Origin: Aedes albopictus
Lineage: Eukaryota > Arthropoda > Insecta > Diptera > Culicidae
Length of the DNA: 64,000 nucleotides
Assembly (NCBI RefSeq): GCF_035046485.1
Contig: NC_085137.1
Location: 15,901,346 to 15,965,345, forward strand
Direction of reading: 5' to 3'
The first letter of the stretch is position 1. Each line of letters begins with the position of its first letter. The notes below the pieces were generated by a model. It was given only the letters and a program-made list of their open reading frames with translations, was not told the origin of the DNA and did no database searches. A program made the translations under genes and the position numbers. This document shows, in pieces, positions 10,787-22,548 of the stretch.

Positions 10787-11453
10787 AAACATCATTTTTT
10801 AATTATTAAAAAAAATGTAAATACGCTTTAAAAAGCATGAAAACCCACTTTGAGATATACAGAGCAGTCTTTAATATCAGGCAAAAATATAATAGTTTGG
10901 TTACCCTGGAAAGGCAAAATACAAAAAAATGATAAACTATACCCCGTCTAAAGGTGGTGTTGGGTTTTAGAGGGTTGAAAACTCAAAAGCTCTACCTAAA
11001 CATCATAAAATTTTCTCGACCTCCAGATCCATCTAAATGACCTGGAAATATGAAACACAGTGAACACTGAGTTGCAGACCGATTCGTATGCCGGGTCCTA
11101 ATATTTGTTTCCGAGAAGATACGAGGCAGAACGCTTTGTTTAGAAAGTGAACGTTGTGGACTTTCATCTCAATGCGAAAAAAAGAGAATTGAAGAATATC
11201 ATCTCCAAAGTTTTGCCAGAAACTCATCTTAAGGTGAAGGGGCAAAGAACTACAAAATATAAATAAAATCAAACATATAACTCATGTGTAAGCATATTTT
11301 TAAGTGAAAATGCAAATTTCACTAAAGTTACCCTGATTGACTCAAAATTCTCTAAGAATTCCAGATTTTTTTAGGCGTAATGAAATTCTTGGAAAATTTC
11401 AGTTTTTTCAGGTAGTGAATACTCTATCATGTGTGAAAATTTGCGCTGAAAAT
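10787..11453. other. AT-rich intron, unclassified
   Basis: I see no paired ends, tRNA-like boxes or credible ORF. The 79-codon minus-strand frame (about 11033-11272) has no recognisable domain. Confidence 0.3.
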
Positions 11454-11461
11454 GATGAAAC

Positions 11462-11923
11462 CAGTCTTCCCACGAACTTAACTCATGTTCAACATCTGTA
11501 CACTTTCTCGCACTTGTGTTGAACAGCAAACGTCAAACATCGGAGTACCCGTGTTTGCTAGCGTACTCCGTACCAAAGTATACTCAAGTACAAAACTTGT
11601 GTACGTACCGCAGTACGAAACGAAAATCGTACCGAACGCAAACCGAAAATAAAACCCGAAGCGGCTATCCGATTGGTAAACGAGTGGTGCCGAACTGTTA
11701 ATCGTCGTTCGAGAAAGTTCTTTTTTGCATGATCAAGCCACTTCGTTTCGCACGGTACACGTGTACTGTACATATGTTCGTACTTGTGTTTAAAACGAAC
11801 TTTGAACAGAAGTACACGTTTGGGTACAGATTTGTGTGTTGCGGTTTAAACACCGAGTCGGAGTACAGGCGGAGTTTGAATACAGCACTACTTGGCGAGT
11901 TCGGTGTTCGTTTGGGAAGACTG
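11462..11923. mobile_element. 462-bp hAT-type element with 8-bp target duplication
   Basis: The ends are CAGTCTTCCCACGAAC and its complement GTTCGTTTGGGAAGACTG. The 8-bp direct repeat GATGAAAC lies immediately outside both ends (11454-11461 and 11924-11931). The interior is rich in GTAC-containing words (GTACACGTGTAC, CTTGTGTACGTAC). Eight-bp duplications and CAG ends are typical of hAT transposons. The element is too short to encode a transposase; the ORFs over it are incidental. Confidence 0.8.
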
Positions 11924-12146
11924 GATGAAACTGAAAAATGTCATGACATATTTTTCCATGACAATTTCCATCATTGTTCCATTTTACCTAATACAGTAAG
12001 GACCCGATTTTGTCAGCCCCTGGTAGCATTTTGGGCTGACAAAATCGGGTACCTGACAAAATCGGGACATTTTTTAAAAACATTTTTTTATTCATGAAAA
12101 GTTGTTCTGAGCACGTCAGAGACGGAGATAGGTGTGGAGGGTCTGC

Positions 12147-12322
12147 TTTGGATTCGTTCAAGTATTACGTAACGCCAATGAGGGGGGGAGGGGGGTCCAG
12201 CACTGTGTTACGCTTCATACAAAATTTTAAAATTTATCTTTCAAAAATAGTTACGCGGTGGAGGGATAGCGGATAGGGTCTAAAATTGCCAAATTTTGCG
12301 TTACGTAATATTTGAACAAACC
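12147..12322. mobile_element. Small element with TTACGTAACGC inverted ends and G-run core
   Basis: TTCAAGTATTACGTAACGCC on the left and GCGTTACGTAATATTTGAAC on the right are inverted. The core has AGGGGGGGAGGGGGG followed by GTTACGCTTCATACAAAA. It belongs with the elements at 22380, 32328 and 54754 by architecture. The ends are approximate by a few bases. Confidence 0.65.
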
Positions 12323-12649
12323 TTTTGTGGTAAAAAAACGAAAGGGTGTTAAAACCACAGAAAAAAATGGTATTTGGCACAGTTAATATTCAGTGCTTTT
12401 TTACAGCAAAACTATTAAATCTTCAGTTTCTTTTCCTTCTTGTCATAACATCCCTACTGGAACACAGCTTTCTCCTAGCTTATAGCAATTGTGGTCTATA
12501 GAACACAGTTGCCACTGGTTAGCGCAGTTGAAATCATAACATCTAACTTTAGCTGTCAACGAATGAAAATGAACCAACATCTGATTGACAAGTATGGACA
12601 TTCAAACTGTCCGAAATGGTTACGTTTCCGCTGCCTTTCCACTTAAATT

Positions 12650-14062
12650 TTCAAAGATTAGGCTTTTTGAAATCTTTGAAGCAATGTTCGGGGAAATTTT
12701 TAGAGAAACTACCCGAGGATATACGGAACGTAACCCTCAAGCCATTCCGGAAGGGATCCCGTCAGTAGTTTCTGCAAAAACCTTTACAGGAGCTCCGGAT
12801 AAATCCCTTAAGTAATTTCTGAAAGAATCCTTACTGCAAACTCCGTAGAAATCTCCAGAGATATTTCGTTAGCATTTTCTGAAAAATCATTGCAATCTTT
12901 GAAGAAATCTCCTTGAGAAATCCATGGAGGAATTCCTGCAAAAAAGTACTGGGAAAATATCAGGAGCAGTTTAAGGAGAAACCATCTCAGAAATTAATTG
13001 CAGAAGAATTTCCAACATAATTTTCAAAAGGAATTTCAGAAGCAATTCCAGGGGATTTTCGTAAAGAAATACCAAGAGGTAACCCAGGAAAAATCTCAAG
13101 CGAGACCTCCGGGAAATTCATAGAGGGCCAATTTCCCAATTGGGAAATCTAATAGAGGAATCACAGTGAAAACTCTAGAGGAATTCTTGTAAGAGTAATA
13201 ACTGAAAGCATTAATAGAGGAACATTTTACCAAATTCTTAGAAGGATCCCTAAGAGGAATTCTTGAAAACATACCTAGGAAATTCGCTAGATTTATTCAT
13301 CACTAGGTTGGCTCCAGGGGCACGTTCTCTTCCATTTGGAAAATTTGTGCCTTCCGGAGATTTATTCATGGACTAATGCACGCAGTAATTCATATAGGTA
13401 TTATTTCAGAAGTATCTATAGAATACTCTGAATACAATACATCACTTGTGAAGAATTTCTGAAGGAATCTCAACAGGAGTTCGTCAACCTGGGGGTATCA
13501 TAGAAAGAATGCATAAACAATTCTTAGGGAAATATCTGAAAAGGTTCTTATGGACATTTCCAGAAAATTTCTTGGAGGAACTCCAGCAGAAGTTCCTGGA
13601 CTATCCAAACAGATATGAATGGAGAAATTCCAGCAGGATGTCTTGAAAGAATCGCTACGAAAATCCCTGGATAAATCCACGTAGCAAATGTAGGAGGAAT
13701 TCTTGTAGAAACCCTAGATACATAGCTGTAGGAGGAGTTCATGTAGAAAATTTTTGAAAAAATAAATGCTGTAAGAATATCAGCAAAACTTTTGGAGGAA
13801 TCCTAGCAGGAGATCCAGAACAAGTCTCAAGAAAATCTTCTGGGGAAATCACAGGAGGAATGTCTGAAAAAATCTTAAAGAGACACACCTTAATGAATCG
13901 TTAAAAAAAATCTCGGAAGAATTCCTTTAAAAACTTCCGGCAGAATTCTTGGAGAAATACCAGCAAAAATTGTTACAAGAAACCACGCAAAAGTTCTTGA
14001 AGGAATCGCAGCAAGAATTTTTTGGGGAATCCCATCTCGAATTCCTTAAGAATTTCTAATGA
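12650..14062 (+). repeat. Degenerate GGAATTTCTGGA-type tract, 1.4 kb
   Basis: There is continuous recurrence of words such as GAGGAATTC, AGAAATCTC, CCTGGAGAAAT and GGAATTCTTG with no fixed period, lying inside the 3-kb TA element. The short minus-strand frames at 13498-13742 are by-products of the repeat. Confidence 0.7.
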
Positions 14063-14487
14063 ATACAATTCTGACAGCAATTTTTGAAGGGAATCTACAA
14101 TACAAACCTCATAATAAATCTAGACCAACATGTAAAAAAGGGCGGAACAACCATCGCATGTCTCAACTTCTTCCCCTCCGTCTAGGTGTATTTCAATTTA
14201 TTTATGCAAACTTATCCCGTTATCAGATAGAGGGGAGTCTTCTATATCTGTTACTGGTCAGAGATTACATAAAAATGGGCCATGTGCTCAGAAGGAAGGG
14301 AGAAGCAAAAATTCGAAATGGTTGTTGCGCCAAATGTTAGTCTATCTGGATCAATCCAAACAAGAAAACCTAGAGGAATCCCAGAGATGCCGGAAAGAAG
14401 TAAATGGATTGACTTGTAATCCCAACAACAGGCAGCGTTTATTGTTTGTTCTGTTCCTGAAGAAATTCAGAAGAATATTCTTTAAGC

Positions 14488-14722
14488 CCATATAGCCGAT
14501 GTGGTAAGCGCACGTGCAATCACCAAAACCATGCTGAGGGTGAGGAGTTTTATTCCCGGTTAGCTCAGAATCCATTTCACAATCGACATTTATTTGCAAA
14601 ATAAACATTGGCTGGGGGATTGCAAAATAAACATTGGGGGATCTCAGCTAAAAATTGTAAAAGTTCTCATAAAATACAAAGCTGAGGAGCAGGCTGTGTC
14701 CCAGTTGGAACGTTACGCCAAG
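14488..14722 (+). mobile_element. Decayed tRNA-derived SINE (Feilai-like)
   Basis: The head reads CCCATATAGCCGATGTGGTA with a CATGCTGAGGGTG arm and a degraded B box (AGTTTTATTCCCGG). The body includes AAGTTCTCATA, and the tail is GCAGGCTGTGTCCCAGTTGG followed by ACGTTACGCCAAGAAAAGAG. This order matches the common Aedes tRNA-related SINE as I remember it. A 16-bp word (GCAAAATAAACATTGG) is repeated at 14596 and 14622, so the middle is rearranged. Confidence 0.6.
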
Positions 14723-15079
14723 AAAAGAGAGCTGAAATCTTTTAGCAATTTAAAACAATATTGGTTTAAAACATTGGCGAGGGTTGGGTGCTAAAATTGC
14801 CTCAATGTGTTGATTTGCAAAACAAGTTTGGCCGTTTTCAAAAATTACACGAGTTTTGTACATTTCGTAATTTTTATATGACGCCTAAAGACATCAACTG
14901 CATTAATAATGATTATAACATTGAAATTTTAAATGAAATACAAATTTATTTTTTTACTTCAAAAAAGGCTGACAAAATCGGGTCAAAAAGCTGACAAAAT
15001 CGGGGGTAGACAAAATCGGGGGTAGACAAAATCGGGGGCTGACAAAATCGGGTCCCCACTGTATCATCCATTTTCAATC

Positions 15080-16560
15080 TTCCCATCTGCCGGAATTAAT
15101 ATTTCCCTACAATTATATCTTACTACTTTGCTTTCTTTTCATTTTCTGACTTCGTATCATCGTTTTTGACGATCGGAAAGCTACTTCGAAGATATTTTAA
15201 AACATCAACTTGACATTCCTATATTTCTATTTTTCTAACTTCTTACTTTGATGCCTTCAATCTTCATATCATCCTACTTTTCTATAGTACAACTTACTTA
15301 TATTTCTATCGTTTCCCAATTTCTTCATTTTCTTAACTTCTTCCCTTGATATACTCCACACTTTCTGCTTTTATATTCCTATCATCTTAACTTTTGTATT
15401 ATATCCTCTATCTTTGATCTCCTTCAAAACTGTCTATAGTTTTGTTATTAAATCTTCCTAAAATTATACCGTTCCATCATCTATATTTCTACACGTTTCA
15501 TCTTTTTTAGTTTTACTGAAAGTCTCTTAAAGACAAATCAATCAATCAATTTTTTAAATTTTATGTCTGTTTCGTCCAGCGGTTGACTAGGCCCCACGTT
15601 GTGTATTTTCCTCCCGGAGGATAAGGAGAAGACGAATAACTTCTCTGCTACTTCAGTTTTATTGCGCACCACAGAGAGGCAGTGCTCCTGCTCTGTGGTG
15701 GTTCGATTCTTACAACTAACTACACATAGGGAGAGCTGCCGCTTTTATAGGCGGCAGCGATAGTACGGACATTACGAACATGTAAGAGCGCATCGCTTGT
15801 GCGATACACATGCAAGCTAGCACCACGCAGCCCAGTTCGATGGTAACAATAAACGTTGGGCTGCTTGCTGCTAGCACTGAAATAAAGGAAACGCAAATTA
15901 CACAAATTGAATGCACGCCGCTGCGCTGCAGAGTGTGCCTAGGTGACGCCGTTCGTGCGATGCGCCAACAATGTCTTTTTATATTCCTATCATCATGCAT
16001 TTCTGCATCCTATATACTTTAACATTGTAATTTCCATTTCCTATCTAACTATCGTAGTATGTTCCACTTTTCTAAACCTTCCAATATTGTTATTTTCTTA
16101 TTTTTTTGCATTCCAATCTTCCTATGATCCTAACTGCCTGTTATACTGTCTTTCTCTACCAATATTTCAAACATTATTACTTTCTTTTTACCTTTATCTC
16201 CATATCCTTCTATCTTCTTATTTTTTTAACACCCTGTCATTCTTATAATACCAATTTTCATCTGCCGTTTCTCATCTAGGATCTCTCTTATTACATACTT
16301 TTTCTTCTTCCAATTTTCTTGCTTTTTTTCTATCTTCTTGTTATAACTAACTTCCTACTTTTCTACCTTCAATGTTATATCTCTCTATTTCTTTATGTTC
16401 TACTCTTCATCACACTTCCTACCGTCCTATATTCATATCATTCTACCTTCCTGCCTTCTATCCTCATATATTGCTGTCTCTTTTTAATATTTTTGATTTT
16501 TATTTTGTATCATCTATTTATTATGTATCTTTTATCATTAAACTACAATCTTCTGCTACC
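15080..16560 (+). repeat. Degenerate pyrimidine-rich tract split by a solo LTR
   Basis: 15080-15562 and 15976-16560 are one T/C-rich tract of TTCTATCTTCCTA-type words, interrupted by the LTR insertion at 15568-15970. It resembles 3880-4640. The ORFs within it are Phe/Leu/Ile/Tyr-rich composition artefacts. Confidence 0.65.
15568..15970 (-). mobile_element. Solo LTR of a retrotransposon, 403 bp
   Basis: On the minus strand it begins TGTTGGCGCATCGC and ends GGACGAAACA (TG...CA). A perfect 5-bp target duplication, ATGTC on plus, flanks it at 15563-15567 and 15971-15975. It has a TATAAAAG box (minus, 15749-15742) and an AATAAAA polyadenylation signal (minus, 15663-15657) in promoter-to-poly(A) order. 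No internal domain, primer-binding site or polypurine tract is present, so this is a solo LTR left by LTR-LTR recombination. The superfamily (BEL/Pao, copia or gypsy) is not decided by the LTR alone. Confidence 0.88.
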
Positions 16561-18212
16561 TATAGAACGATCTGGCAGTATGTGTACACATTTTCCGCGA
16601 TCCTAGCACCGCCTCTGAAAACCGCATTCATTTTAGATCTCTTCCTATTGTGCATCCACACATGCATTGGAGGTGTAGACGTACGCCGTACCTCATAGGT
16701 ACATGACACGACGGGAAGTCTTCTAAATGGGAGTAGCGTTGAAGTCAAAGGGGCGCGGAGATCCTGCAAATGAATGACTCTGAGCCATCTGTCCTTGCCC
16801 CTCTCTCTCTCTTAAGTACCGAAGAGCCTTTTATTCTTTCACAACTCACAGAATGTCGTCGGTTTTTTTAGCAATTCATGATGGTGGTGATGCTGGATGT
16901 GAGGCACAAGAGGAATTAGCGTCACTGACTCTGTTTCGGCATCAAAGGACGACGCCAAGGGAGCAGGGAAGCCAGGTGGTCGGGTAACCACAGGTAACGA
17001 AGGGCACAATTTAGGAACGCCACACCACTGACTGGTAGTAGGTACTGTGGAACACTACATCAAAATAGCGGTAACGTAGTGAGTTTTGCAACAAAAGTGG
17101 AGCAGCCGGCATCAAAAATGGCAAATGGGAAGTAAACTTTTAATGCGCTACTAATTGGCAATTAGCGAGCTGGAAAAAGCTGTTTAGGATGATGCCGGCT
17201 GAGTGGTGGAAAGGGATTTTTTTTAGAAACTGTGAATGGGTACCATGTGTGTGTAGGTAGGTATACGTGGTGAGCAATTGAATAATGGAAGAGTTGCAAA
17301 TGTAGTGCGGTTCCGAGGTTCTCGTTACTGGGAATTCAGATAAACCGAGTGTTTTGCCAACTATTGCAGTCATCGAAAGCGAGTACCAACACTCACTACT
17401 GTTGGCAACGATTCGAAAACTTTCTGACGATATTTCTGATGCGTAGTTCCAGTATAATCCTGGCTTTTCCTATTTTATGAGCTTTACATGAAATCGCAAA
17501 TTGCCGGCAGTAGGTATGCAGTCAGAAACCGTACGAACCAAAACTGAAAGCTACTTACGACAAAACAAGTACGTTCAGGCTTTTTGCCTGCCGCACCGAT
17601 CCGATATCGAAATGCATTCTACCCAACCCAACCGAACAACACACATATCAAAAGTGTGCAACAAAAGTGTGTAACAAGTCCGAATACAGCAGCAGGGCAC
17701 CCTCAACCCCAGACCACATTTTCGACTATCTCTGTTGAACTAAATCATGCATCAACGCCACGAGCAAAGGCAACCACTGCACCGCACCGGCTCCGTCGTA
17801 AGCAGTGGGGTGTAGGGGGCTATCTTCCACTTACGCTCTATGAGAAGGAGTGGCAAGTAGGACGTTGCCAGCAGGACTAGTCTATTCCCATCATATGGTC
17901 AGAAGCGGCTGTATACGGCATACGGTTCGTTACTGATAATCCGGTGTGGGTTTTACGGAGCCAAGCCCAATGTTATGCGATACTTTATTTATAGTTGTTT
18001 GCAACGGGTTGGTCCGGTCCAGGAATGGGAAAGGATGTAGGCAGAGCTAGCCAAGGAACTTCCGGTTTCTGATAAGGGCTACTACTGTCTATCAGTTGGG
18101 TAGAGATGGTTTTGTAATTCTGACTGCTTTAAAAAGAAGGGGCATTCGAAGGAAACTTAAAGTTATTGTGAACACTAGAATAATCGAATGCCGTTTGGAT
18201 TGGAATATTGCA
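16561..18212. other. Low-copy intron island
   Basis: This is less AT-rich than its surroundings, with CTCTCTCTCTC at about 16801 and few repeated words. It contains no recognisable exon or element ends. It may hold intronic regulatory DNA; this is inferred only from low repetition. Confidence 0.35.
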
Positions 18213-18350
18213 GAAAGTTGTTGATTCACGTGCCCGGCAGATGAATGGAATTGTCAATCGTATCCGTTACTCTGTACGAAGAATTTCTAACAACATGAAT
18301 TGACGTTCCCAATTCCCATTCATCTGCCGGGCACGCGATTCAACAACTTT
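18213..18350. repeat. Short foldback (about 45-bp arms)
   Basis: AAAGTTGTTGATTCACGTGC then CCGGCAGATGAATGG on the left is complementary to CCATTCATCTGCCGGGCACG then CGATTCAACAACTTT on the right, with about 55 bp between. No clear TSD was found. Confidence 0.7.
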
Positions 18351-18789
18351 ATTGGGTAAAGCATTTTCCAGTAATTTTCTTCACCGTACAATTTTTTATG
18401 GCCACCACAAATCATGCTTTCGACAGCACAGTATACGATGCTAGTGTATTCATCAAAATGTCTGCACATACATCAATCAACGATCAGTTAACTGAAAGTA
18501 ACAAACAAAAATACTTCAAACCACGAACACGCTGATTTTAATGAATTGGGTGATGATATACGAAGTTTCAGACACGATACACCACCCCTAGAATGCACCA
18601 TGGAAACGCCACTCATCATCGCACAGTGGAGCACCTAGTACATGAAAACTGATCAAAATTATTTTGACGTATTTTGGCAACCCAAATGCAACCCAAATTA
18701 GTAATGAAACGTATTTCATAGTTTTCATTGAATTTTATAACAATAAATTCACCTAGCAGTGAGAAACAACCAATCTAACCGACTTCAAA

Positions 18790-19330
18790 AAAAAATTTTT
18801 TTTTAAATATGTAATACAACCATTCCATAGAAAATCGATATAGTGTGTCTCCGAACATCGTGATATTTGGTGGTTTTGTAGTTTATCGAAAATATTTAGA
18901 CCCGTATTTTTTTTTATTTCGTCATTAGGGTGACCAATTTTATGATTGAAAAAAAAATCAAGATTTTTCGAAACTAAAATTTTTCAAAAAATCACAGCTT
19001 TTGAACCAGTTGACCGATTTTAAACTTTTTTTTTGCTTGAACACTGTTGAATTCTAGTTTTCAGCAAAAATACGTTCAGAGGGCCAAATAGAGTTTTTAG
19101 GCAAATAATATTATATAATAATATAATTATCACGATTTTTTCAAAGTGTTGCAACTTTTGAAATCGGAAACATCCGGAAGGTTTTCTTTCTGCATTCGAA
19201 AGAGGAACAATAGTTTTATCATACACTAAAAGAAGATTTTCCGGAAACAGCCGGAAAATCAACTTATTTCATTTTGAATGTACGGTAAAGGATTCCATCA
19301 ATTTTTTTTTTCAATATTTTCATATATTGT
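18790..19330 (+). repeat. Old interspersed repeat, related to 63190-64000
   Basis: The words AAAATCGATATAGTG, TTTATCGAAAATA, TTAGACCCGTATTTTTTTTT and ATTTCGTCATTAGGGTGACC (the last ending CAATTTT) recur in the same order at 63235-63355. The repeat continues with TGACCGATTTTAAACTTTTT and AAAAATACGTT. No coding content was recognised. Confidence 0.6.
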
Positions 19331-20445
19331 ATGTAAACTTAACGTCAATTTGTTTGGTTTTCAAATTAACAGAATAACAACATTAACCTTCTTTAACAAA
19401 CTGCATCGTTGAATTTCTTGACTATCAGTTTTATTCACTTTGTACGGTCAAAACTTGCACGCGCTGTGAGTTATATCAAAGAAAACGGCTAAAATTCAGC
19501 TTCACTAAACCTCTCCTGATAAGCGTAAACAAAAAATTTGGACACTGCTTAGCTGTCAAACGATTACATGAAAACTACTCTTGGCCAAAACAGAACGGAA
19601 AACCCAATTGATTCATTTTGAGTTTTTCCACTTATGATCAGGTTTCGATATGATTTACTCCAATGTGCATCGAGTTATTCGGTGGTAGGACAAAGCATTC
19701 CCGGTGTTGCCTCGTTATTTGGTTGTTACAATAGCGGTGTAAGCCTTTGGGAATTGTTGAAATCAAAACCACACACGAGCAAAGCCAGAGTGTTGACTGA
19801 AAACTGATAAAACTCTGCAGCGAGGATGACGGTCGGTGGTTGCTACTGGTTCATATATACCAAACGCAGTGTATTATTCTGCAAATAATGATGATGGTTT
19901 ACGGTTTCGAAACGAACGATAATGAGCCGCGCCCGGTACTAGGTAGTCAAATGAAACCGATACGATCCCGACAGAAGTAAAATCCGCTTCTGTTGGCTGG
20001 CGCAGCGCATCCCATATGTGCATCTCAGTCGTCGGTATCAGCAGTGCTATCAATTATCGGAACCAGACAAATTGGGTACACGACGGCGGCAAAGAACAAG
20101 GATAGGGAAAATAATCCGGTGCCTATAGTCGGGAACCGCACCGGTTTCACCATTATGCGTAAAATTTTCACCTATCCGATATCGCCCTCCAGAATCTGAA
20201 CAATATGCGGCGAAAACTAGGCACATACGTTTGCAACTTTTCAGCTGATTCGTTATCATAACGATGATGATTTGTTGAAACACTGCCAGGGTTGCAATTC
20301 TCGTTAATTTCTCAAATACCTACCAACAAGAGTCAGGTTCTCTCTGATCTATCCGGAAGGATAGCGAAAATGGCACCATACGTATGTTTTAACTCGAATA
20401 GGAACCCAATACGGGTAGCTATCGCAGCAGAAACTCGATGAATGC
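19331..20445. other. Low-copy intron island
   Basis: Mixed composition, with a more GC-rich segment at 19900-20200. The two short opposite-strand frames there lack domains. No element ends were found. Confidence 0.3.
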
Positions 20446-20453
20446 GCTAAGTA

Positions 20454-22063
20454 TAGAGGGTCTTGTATCCCGGACTGAAAAAAATCCCGGGAATCGGGAT
20501 TTTTATTTTTAAAATCCCGGGATTTCCCGGGATCCCGGGAAAAAATCCAAACATTCCAAAAACTAAGAAAAATGTATGAAATGAATTTTCAAGCATATTT
20601 TTAGATATTTTTTATTTTGCGAAAAAGATTAAATTTACCGAAATAAAAACTAACAGCCCTGAGACATTTTAAGCAGAAATGAAAAAGTTCGGAATGAAAT
20701 TCCAACTGAAGTACCTAGTCGCCGAATTTTTTTTCAGCTTATTTCAAACAATATTTTCTTTCCTAGAGGAACTAATTAACAAAGACTGCAATGGATTTCT
20801 AGAGAAATTATTTCATTGATTCAAGTAGTAGCCTCTCCATATGTTATTTCTGGGAATCAATATGAGAATTTTTCTACCAGAATGGGGTGGAAAAAGTTGA
20901 AGTGATTTGAACATTTCTAATGATGGGTTTTCAAGATTGTTTGCTCAAAACATCATTAGAAAATCACTTCAAAGAACCCTTTAAAAGTTCTTTCAAAAAA
21001 TCTTTCATGCAATACATAGGATATGCCTTTTTACCATCAGACGTTTCTTACGCCTCCCGAATTTTTATCCTGAAGCTTGTCTGATCTTGTTTTCGATGTA
21101 TTAAAAAAATACAACCTTTAGCAATCTGAAGTTATTTCCTTGTTGTTTTTTAAAGAATTTATAATTTTCTATTATTCTTTCATCATGGTATTACATCGCT
21201 GCTGGTGTGGGTAGTGTATTTCAACATTCATTTTATCCACCCTTATACAGTTATAAGCTGATTACTTGCTATTTTGTCAATAAACCATTTTTGCATTCGT
21301 ATGCCTAATTGATGATACTTTATGCTTAAGCATGTTGAAAAAAAAAAACAAGAGTTTTAAAATATTGCAAGGATTACATAAGAAAGCCCTGCAGAAGTTC
21401 CATGAAGAATTCTTTTAAAACAAAAATCAGGATGGAAGCCTCCCCAAATTCTGTAATTTATGTGAGTGACTTTTTGCCATAAATCCTTTGGGGATGCGGT
21501 GATATTGCTTATATCACGAAAATATTAATATATTTCTCTTACGTGATTTTTTTAACATCTGAAAATGTAGTACAGTAGGAATCTAGCTTCTTTCAGTATC
21601 AGATTTTCTGGAGAATTCTATCAGAAATGGTTACAAGTATTTCAGATATCTCAAATAAAAACAGCAGAAGCTCCACTGGAAAATATTTTACATGTGTAGT
21701 GGAAAATGTCTACAAATTGTTCTATTAAAAAATTTGCAAGGAAAATTGCCTTAAAAGAAACCCTCAGAATCAACATTCTGATATTGATTCAAATCAGTAG
21801 CACATTCACAAGGTTTCCTATCAAAAACTTGATTTCCGTAGAAAAATATGGCCACAGATAGTGTAGAATCGAATGTAAAATGTAAACATTGGTGAAACAA
21901 CTTTTTGTTTGAATAGTTACGTTTAAATAGAACACACTATTTCTATATTTGTAATTTCGGGAAATCCCGGGAATTTCAGAAAAATATCCCGGGATTCGGG
22001 ATTTTTCAGATCCCGGGATATCCCGGGATTTTTGTCCCGGGAAATCCCGGGCAAGACCCTCTA
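20454..22063. mobile_element. 1.6-kb hAT-type element with CCCGGG subterminal repeats
   Basis: The ends TAGAGGGTCTTG and CAAGACCCTCTA are perfect 12-bp inverted repeats. The 8-bp duplication GCTAAGTA flanks them exactly (20446-20453 and 22064-22071). Inside each end lie clusters of AATCCCGGGA / TCCCGGGATTT palindromes (20478-20545 and 21955-22050), typical of subterminal transposase-binding repeats. The 1.4-kb core is AT-rich with no long ORF, so the element is non-autonomous. Confidence 0.88.
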
Positions 22064-22379
22064 GCTAAGTACATACCCTAGGAAGAAGGGCTCTTATATG
22101 TATGGATACATTCGCTCGGAGGTGGAACAGCATTTGACACAATGACGCAATAAATGGGCAAACAGCAAATATAATAGCGTGGAAATCAGGATGTATTTAT
22201 ATCGGGTAGGAGAAAACGCGGCTTACGAGGGGTATTTCGATGAAATTTTCTTTTAATTTTTGAGATGACATTCACAACGTTGGTTAATTTAGCTTTTCTT
22301 TTTAATATTTATCATAGTTTCGAAATTTCTACAATTTTCGAGATTTTTGTCTCTTTGAAAAAGAATTCGAGAATTGTTA

Positions 22380-22545
22380 GGCATGGTACACAAATTACGT
22401 AACGCTAAAATCAGCAGTTTCAGACTCCCCCCCTCCCCCATGTAACGCTTTTTGTATGAAAACCAAAAATATTTTGTATGGCTCGTAACGCTAAGCTAGA
22501 CTCCCCCCCTCCCCCTATAGCGTTACGTAATTTGTGTACGATGCC
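22380..22545. mobile_element. 166-bp element with TTA duplication (PIF/Harbinger-type target)
   Basis: The ends are GGCATGGTACACAAATTACG and its complement CGTAATTTGTGTACGATGCC, continuing to AACGCT. TTA lies outside both (22377-22379 and 22546-22548). The core has two CCCCCCCTCCCCC runs. A 3-bp TTA target is the PIF/Harbinger signature; class assignment rests on the TSD only. Confidence 0.7.
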
Positions 22546-22548
22546 TTA

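Larger units (their letters stand above)
11994..15061. mobile_element. 3.07-kb TA-flanked element with TGACAAAATCGGG terminal repeats
   Basis: The left end CAGTAAGGACCCGATTTTGT and the right end ACAAAATCGGGTCCCCACTG are inverted copies, with TA at 11992-11993 and 15062-15063. The word GACAAAATCGGG recurs in the left 80 bp and five times near the right end (14970-15050), an array of putative transposase-binding repeats. CAG ends and a TA target fit a pogo-like element. The interior is occupied by a small G-rich element, a degenerate tract and a decayed SINE. No transposase ORF remains. Confidence 0.8.
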
